DNA from: an uncultured delta proteobacterium
Lineage (GTDB): Bacteria > UBA10199 > GCA-002796325 > 1-14-0-20-49-13
Reading direction: 5' to 3'
NCBI GenBank assembly: GCA_903868375.1
Contig: CAIPVD010000174.1
Location: 1-16,092 of the forward strand
Length of the DNA stretch: 16,092 nucleotides
Shown here: positions 13,080 to 16,092 of the stretch, piece by piece
Layout: the number at the start of each line of letters is the position of its first letter
How positions within the stretch are numbered: position 1 is the stretch's first letter
Made by a program: the position numbers and the translations under genes
The notes under the pieces: generated by a model
What the model was told of the DNA's origin: nothing
What the model saw: the letters and a program-made list of their open reading frames with translations, nothing else
The model's database searches: none

Positions 13080-13949
13080 ATGAAGTATATCAAGGTGTTT
13101 GTTTGTCTATCAATTCTTATGCTCTGCGTTTCTGCGATGGCCGATCCCGTCAAAGATAAGCTCGATCAATTAGAAAATTCGATAAAACAGATGCAGGCCG
13201 ATTCCGTTTCGAGGAATGAAAAAGTTGCGGCAGCGCTCTCAACCGTCGAACAGATCAAACAGGATTTTGCGTCGATCAAGGGAACGATAGAAGCAAATGG
13301 CCACATGATACAACAGATGCAGACAGAGAACGACAGGCTTAGGCGCGACATGTCGGACAGGCTTCTCGCTATCGAGGAACGCCTGCAGATATATGACGTT
13401 CAGGTTTCGAAGGCAGTTAACAAGGTGTTACCTCAAGGTTCGAACGAGGCCGAAAGTTATCAGAAGGGTTTAGACCTGGTTCATAACGGCGATTTTTTAA
13501 CGGCGGTTTCTTCATTCAGGTCATTTCTTAAGGCCTATCCAAAGAGCGAGATGGCGTCGAATGCTCAATACTGGATCGGCGAATGTTATTACGCGATGAA
13601 GGATTATCAAAAATCGATCAAGGAATTTCAGGCCGTTGTAGATAAATACCCAAGGTCCGACAAGGTTTGGGGTGCGCAGCTAAAGCAGGGATATTGTTTT
13701 GCAGAACTTGGTATGGCCGACGACGCAAAGATGTTCCTAAATAAGGTCATTAAGGACAAACCAAATTCAGATGAAGCGCTTCGTGCAAAGGAACGCCTTG
13801 AACGTTTAGAGAAGAAGGAAGCGCCTGCGGAAGGCGGCGATTTGGCTGCTCCGCGATCAGGCGGCGATGCATATAATTACCCGCTTGCGCCCGGAGTCGA
13901 AAAACAAAAGACCGAAGCGCCCAAAGAAAACAAGCCTCAAGAGAAATAG
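13080..13949 (+). CDS. cpoB: Cell division coordinator CpoB (YbgF), Tol-Pal associated
   Basis: Periplasmic protein that in E. coli links peptidoglycan synthesis with outer-membrane constriction through Tol-Pal; 289 residues from ATG 13080. The signal peptide ends near residue 21 (SAMA-DPV). Residues about 24-105 form a coiled coil, including a heptad-like QMQ-rich section. Residues about 145-270 hold TPR repeats (YQKGLDLVHNGDFLTAVSSF, NAQYWIGECYYAMKDYQKSI, GAQLKQGYCFAELGMADDAK), and the tail is rich in P, E and K. The longer frame from 13011 is rejected because it starts inside the terminator, whereas TGGAGG at 13066-13071 fits ATG 13080. tsaD follows after two bases. Confidence 0.93.
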   Translation: MKYIKVFVCLSILMLCVSAMADPVKDKLDQLENSIKQMQADSVSRNEKVAAALSTVEQIKQDFASIKGTIEANGHMIQQMQTENDRLRRDMSDRLLAIEERLQIYDVQVSKAVNKVLPQGSNEAESYQKGLDLVHNGDFLTAVSSFRSFLKAYPKSEMASNAQYWIGECYYAMKDYQKSIKEFQAVVDKYPRSDKVWGAQLKQGYCFAELGMADDAKMFLNKVIKDKPNSDEALRAKERLERLEKKEAPAEGGDLAAPRSGGDAYNYPLAPGVEKQKTEAPKENKPQEK

Positions 13950-13951
13950 CG

Positions 13952-14986
13952 ATGATAATATTAGGCATAGAATCATCTTGCGATGAAACTGCGGTTGCTG
14001 TTCTTAAGTCTCCGAAAGAGATCCTCTCCAACATCGTTGCCTCGCAAGATGAGATCCACGCTAGGTTTGGCGGCGTTGTCCCCGAACTTGCATCGCGCAG
14101 GCATATGGAGATGGTTGTCCCTCTTTTGGAACAGGCGCTTCGTGAAGCGAATGTTTCATTAAAAGACATAGATGGGATCGTTGCAACGCGAGCGCCAGGT
14201 CTTATCGGATCGATACTTGTCGGTCTTTCTTTCGCAAAGGCTCTGGCATACGCCAATAAAAAACCTTTCTTCGGCGTCAATCACCTTGAAGGCCATTTGA
14301 ATGCGGCGCACATTGAACACGAAAATATCCCCTATCCACATATAGGCCTGGTGGTTTCCGGCGGGCATACGAGCCTCTACCTGGTCAAAGAGTTCGGCAA
14401 ATATAAGATGCTTGGCGCAACGAGAGACGATGCAGCGGGCGAGGCGTACGACAAGGTGGCAAAACTTTTGGGGCTTGGTTATCCTGGTGGCCCAATCATC
14501 GACCGGATAGCAAAGTCGGGCAACCCCAAGGCGTTCAAGTTTTCATTGCCAAGGTTTTCCACCGGTGCATCTGTCTTCGAAATCGGCGAATACGATTTTA
14601 GTTTCAGCGGGCTTAAGACTGCGGTGATGCTGCAATTCAAAAAAATATCGGGGAAGGGGACTATATCTTCCGACACCGTAGCGGATATCGCCGCAAGTTT
14701 TCAGCATACGGTCGTTGAGATTATCTGCAGGCAGATCATTCGCGCTGCTACGGAAAAAAAATGCAAGGCGGTGATAATTTCAGGCGGTGTCGCGGCAAAT
14801 AGCGCGCTTAGGGCAAGGCTTATCGATGCTTGCAACGAGAACGGGATAAAATTATTCTTACCCAGCATGAAATATTGCACGGACAATGCCGCAATGATCG
14901 CCTATGTAGGTGCCAGATATCTTGAGATGGGCAAGGTGAGCGATCTTTCGATCCCAGCTATTGCGAACGAAGAGATCGGTGTTTAA
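13952..14986 (+). CDS. tsaD: tRNA N6-adenosine threonylcarbamoyltransferase
   Basis: Transfers the threonylcarbamoyl group to A37 of ANN-decoding tRNAs, working with TsaB, TsaC and TsaE; 344 residues, normal length. Motifs: GIESSCDETAVAV at 5-17, VPELASRRH at 43-51, the metal-binding HxxxH as H111-LEG-H115, the nucleotide-binding VVSGGHTSL, GEAYDKVAKLLGLGYPGGP, SGGVAANSALR, and CTDNAAMIAYVG near the end. ATG 13952 follows AAGAGA in the cpoB tail. It is expressed with cpoB and ksgA judging by spacings of two and five bases. Confidence 0.97.
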   Translation: MIILGIESSCDETAVAVLKSPKEILSNIVASQDEIHARFGGVVPELASRRHMEMVVPLLEQALREANVSLKDIDGIVATRAPGLIGSILVGLSFAKALAYANKKPFFGVNHLEGHLNAAHIEHENIPYPHIGLVVSGGHTSLYLVKEFGKYKMLGATRDDAAGEAYDKVAKLLGLGYPGGPIIDRIAKSGNPKAFKFSLPRFSTGASVFEIGEYDFSFSGLKTAVMLQFKKISGKGTISSDTVADIAASFQHTVVEIICRQIIRAATEKKCKAVIISGGVAANSALRARLIDACNENGIKLFLPSMKYCTDNAAMIAYVGARYLEMGKVSDLSIPAIANEEIGV

Positions 14987-14991
14987 CTAGA

Positions 14992-15789
14992 ATGAAATTA
15001 AAGAAATCATACGGCCAGCATTTACTTATCGCTGAACCTACCGTTGAAAAAATAGTCAGAACGCTCGCTCCAACAAAAGAAGACACCGTGTTAGAGATAG
15101 GCCCTGGCACTGGAAACCTAACAAAATTTTTATCTCGCGCAGCGGGCCACGTGATCGCAGTGGAAAAAGATCCTGAAATGGTCGCAGTACTTAACGAAAA
15201 GGCGAAAGAGTGGGGCAATGTCGAGATTATCAACGCAGATTTTTTGGAAGTAGATCTTGCTTCATTGCTTTCATCGAACCTCTTACTTCCGACTTCTGAC
15301 TTCCTCTTCTGCGGCAACCTCCCCTACAACATCTCAACGCCGATATTATTTAAACTGAAGGACGATAAACAACTTTTTAGCCGTGGGCTTGTTATGGTCC
15401 AAAAGGAAGTTGCAAAAAGGTTGACCGCAAAACCCGGGAATAAAGATTACGGAATTCTTTCGATAATGATGCAGGTGGCGGCAAAGATGAAGATATGTTT
15501 CGATGTATCGCCCGGCTCATTTCTCCCCCCGCCAAAAGTTATTTCAAGCGTTGTAAGCATGGAGTTCACGAATCCGGCGCCATATCATATTGATAATCCA
15601 GAGCTTTTTAGAGAGGTCGTGCGAACAGCCTTTGGCCAAAGGCGCAAGATGATAAGAAATACTATTCCAAAAGACGCACCTCAAATCCTCGAACTTGCCG
15701 GCATCGCGCCGACAAAGCGGCCGGAGGAGCTTTCCATAGAAGATTTTTTGAACCTAACTTTCCACTTGTCTAGGCAAAGACAATCCTGA
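14992..15789 (+). CDS. rsmA: 16S rRNA dimethyladenosine transferase
   Basis: KsgA/RsmA dimethylates two adjacent adenines in helix 45 of 16S rRNA, a late step of small-subunit assembly; 265 residues. It shows the N-terminal KSYGQHLL, SAM motif I LEIGPGTGNLTKFL (34-47), acidic E58 in VIAVEKD, and the catalytic GNLPYNIS at 108-115. A V.MVQKEVA.RL block and LPPPKVISSVV follow, and the C-terminal helical domain includes FGQRRKMIRNTI. The stretch before NLPY (LLSSNLLLPTSDFLFC) is encoded partly by a heptanucleotide repeat and looks a few residues longer than in E. coli. Spacing to tsaD is five bases. Confidence 0.96.
   Translation: MKLKKSYGQHLLIAEPTVEKIVRTLAPTKEDTVLEIGPGTGNLTKFLSRAAGHVIAVEKDPEMVAVLNEKAKEWGNVEIINADFLEVDLASLLSSNLLLPTSDFLFCGNLPYNISTPILFKLKDDKQLFSRGLVMVQKEVAKRLTAKPGNKDYGILSIMMQVAAKMKICFDVSPGSFLPPPKVISSVVSMEFTNPAPYHIDNPELFREVVRTAFGQRRKMIRNTIPKDAPQILELAGIAPTKRPEELSIEDFLNLTFHLSRQRQS
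15283..15303 (+). repeat. Heptanucleotide tandem repeat inside ksgA
   Basis: Three consecutive 7-base units with shared ACTTC: TTACTTC, CGACTTC, TGACTTC, i.e. ACTTC at 15285, 15292 and 15299. It encodes LPTSDF just before the catalytic NLPY motif of KsgA. The unit length is the same as that of the dnaX repeat, but the sequence is different. Confidence 0.6.
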
Positions 15790-15806
15790 TATAGCCCGTT
15801 CAACCT

Positions 15807-16092
15807 ATGCAACACAGATATATCGCGATCGACGGGCCAATAGGCGCCGGCAAGACAACGCTTGTCAACATGCTCGCCAAAGACCTGAACGCGGAGGCCG
15901 TGTTCGAACCTGCGGAAAAAAATCCGTTTCTCACCGACTTTTATAAAGACAGAAAGCAGAACGCGTTCAAGACGCAGCTTTTCTTTCTCTTGAGCAGGTT
16001 CCAGCAGCAGCAAGGGCTAAAAGAGATGAAAAGCCCGATCGTTTGCGATTATACATTCGCGAAGGATAAGATATTCGCGAAAATAAACTTAA
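15807..16092 (+). CDS. Deoxynucleoside kinase, 3'-truncated by window edge
   Basis: The first 95 residues of a deoxynucleoside kinase (deoxyadenosine/deoxyguanosine/deoxycytidine kinase family), which phosphorylates salvaged deoxynucleosides. P-loop GPIGAGKTT at 10-18; E34 in VFEPAEKNPFL, matching the family's catalytic glutamate; FYKDRKQNAFKTQLFFLLSR and DYTFAKDKIFAKINL are family hallmarks. The frame is open to the right edge. It starts 17 bases after ksgA on the same strand with no clear ribosome binding site. Substrate choice cannot be read from this part. Confidence 0.9.
   Translation, partial: MQHRYIAIDGPIGAGKTTLVNMLAKDLNAEAVFEPAEKNPFLTDFYKDRKQNAFKTQLFFLLSRFQQQQGLKEMKSPIVCDYTFAKDKIFAKINL

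Noticed and set aside
1..16092. tRNA, rRNA, CRISPR array, insertion sequence or prophage
   Set aside because: No cloverleaf, repeat-spacer pattern, transposase or phage gene was recognised on either strand.

Overview
The window is gene-dense bacterial chromosome of moderate G+C. It is mostly housekeeping genes, with three unrecognised protein genes set between them. Pal and CpoB, both exported envelope proteins, show a Gram-negative cell. Complex I (NuoN), the MEP isoprenoid pathway (Dxs), a PhaR-type regulator, a PilZ protein and two sigma-28-like promoter boxes fit a Deltaproteobacteria-like or Bdellovibrionota/UBA10199-like lineage. That placement is inference from gene content and is not secure. 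I see no tRNA, rRNA, CRISPR array, transposase or prophage gene.

Layout. 2-1006: 3' part of nuoN, then a hairpin terminator. 1129-1674: unknown gene behind a sigma-28-like box, meeting tail-to-tail with no gap a reverse-strand gene (1675-2679) that fuses a P-loop kinase-like domain to a dCMP deaminase. 2788-6024: dxs, class II aldolase and pyrF, overlapping one another. 6031-6303: a 90-codon remnant of tag (3-methyladenine DNA glycosylase I) that keeps both termini and has lost the middle. 6285-7421: unknown 378-residue protein behind a second copy of the sigma-28-like box. 7484-10360: pyrE, dnaX, recR. 10401-10958: unknown protein with a twin CX3C motif. 11066-11659: a 53-codon membrane microprotein and phaR. 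11656-12327 (reverse): pseudo-receiver plus PilZ protein. 12493-12933: pal with its promoter and terminator. 13080-15789: cpoB, tsaD, ksgA. 15807 to the edge: start of a deoxynucleoside kinase.

How the genes fit together. pyrF and pyrE are the last two steps of UMP synthesis, and a dCMP deaminase and a deoxynucleoside kinase also lie here, so nucleotide metabolism is a theme. dnaX-recR is the usual replication/repair pair, but the customary ybaB between them is absent. pal and cpoB belong to the Tol-Pal envelope system; the other tol genes are not in the window. tsaD and ksgA modify tRNA and 16S rRNA.

The least conventional signals are the shared sigma-28-like box before two unrecognised genes, the tag remnant that retains all four zinc ligands, the twin-CX3C protein, the long dxs/aldolase overlap, and heptanucleotide tandem repeats inside dnaX and ksgA. 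Nothing here is a clear defence island or a complete new system.
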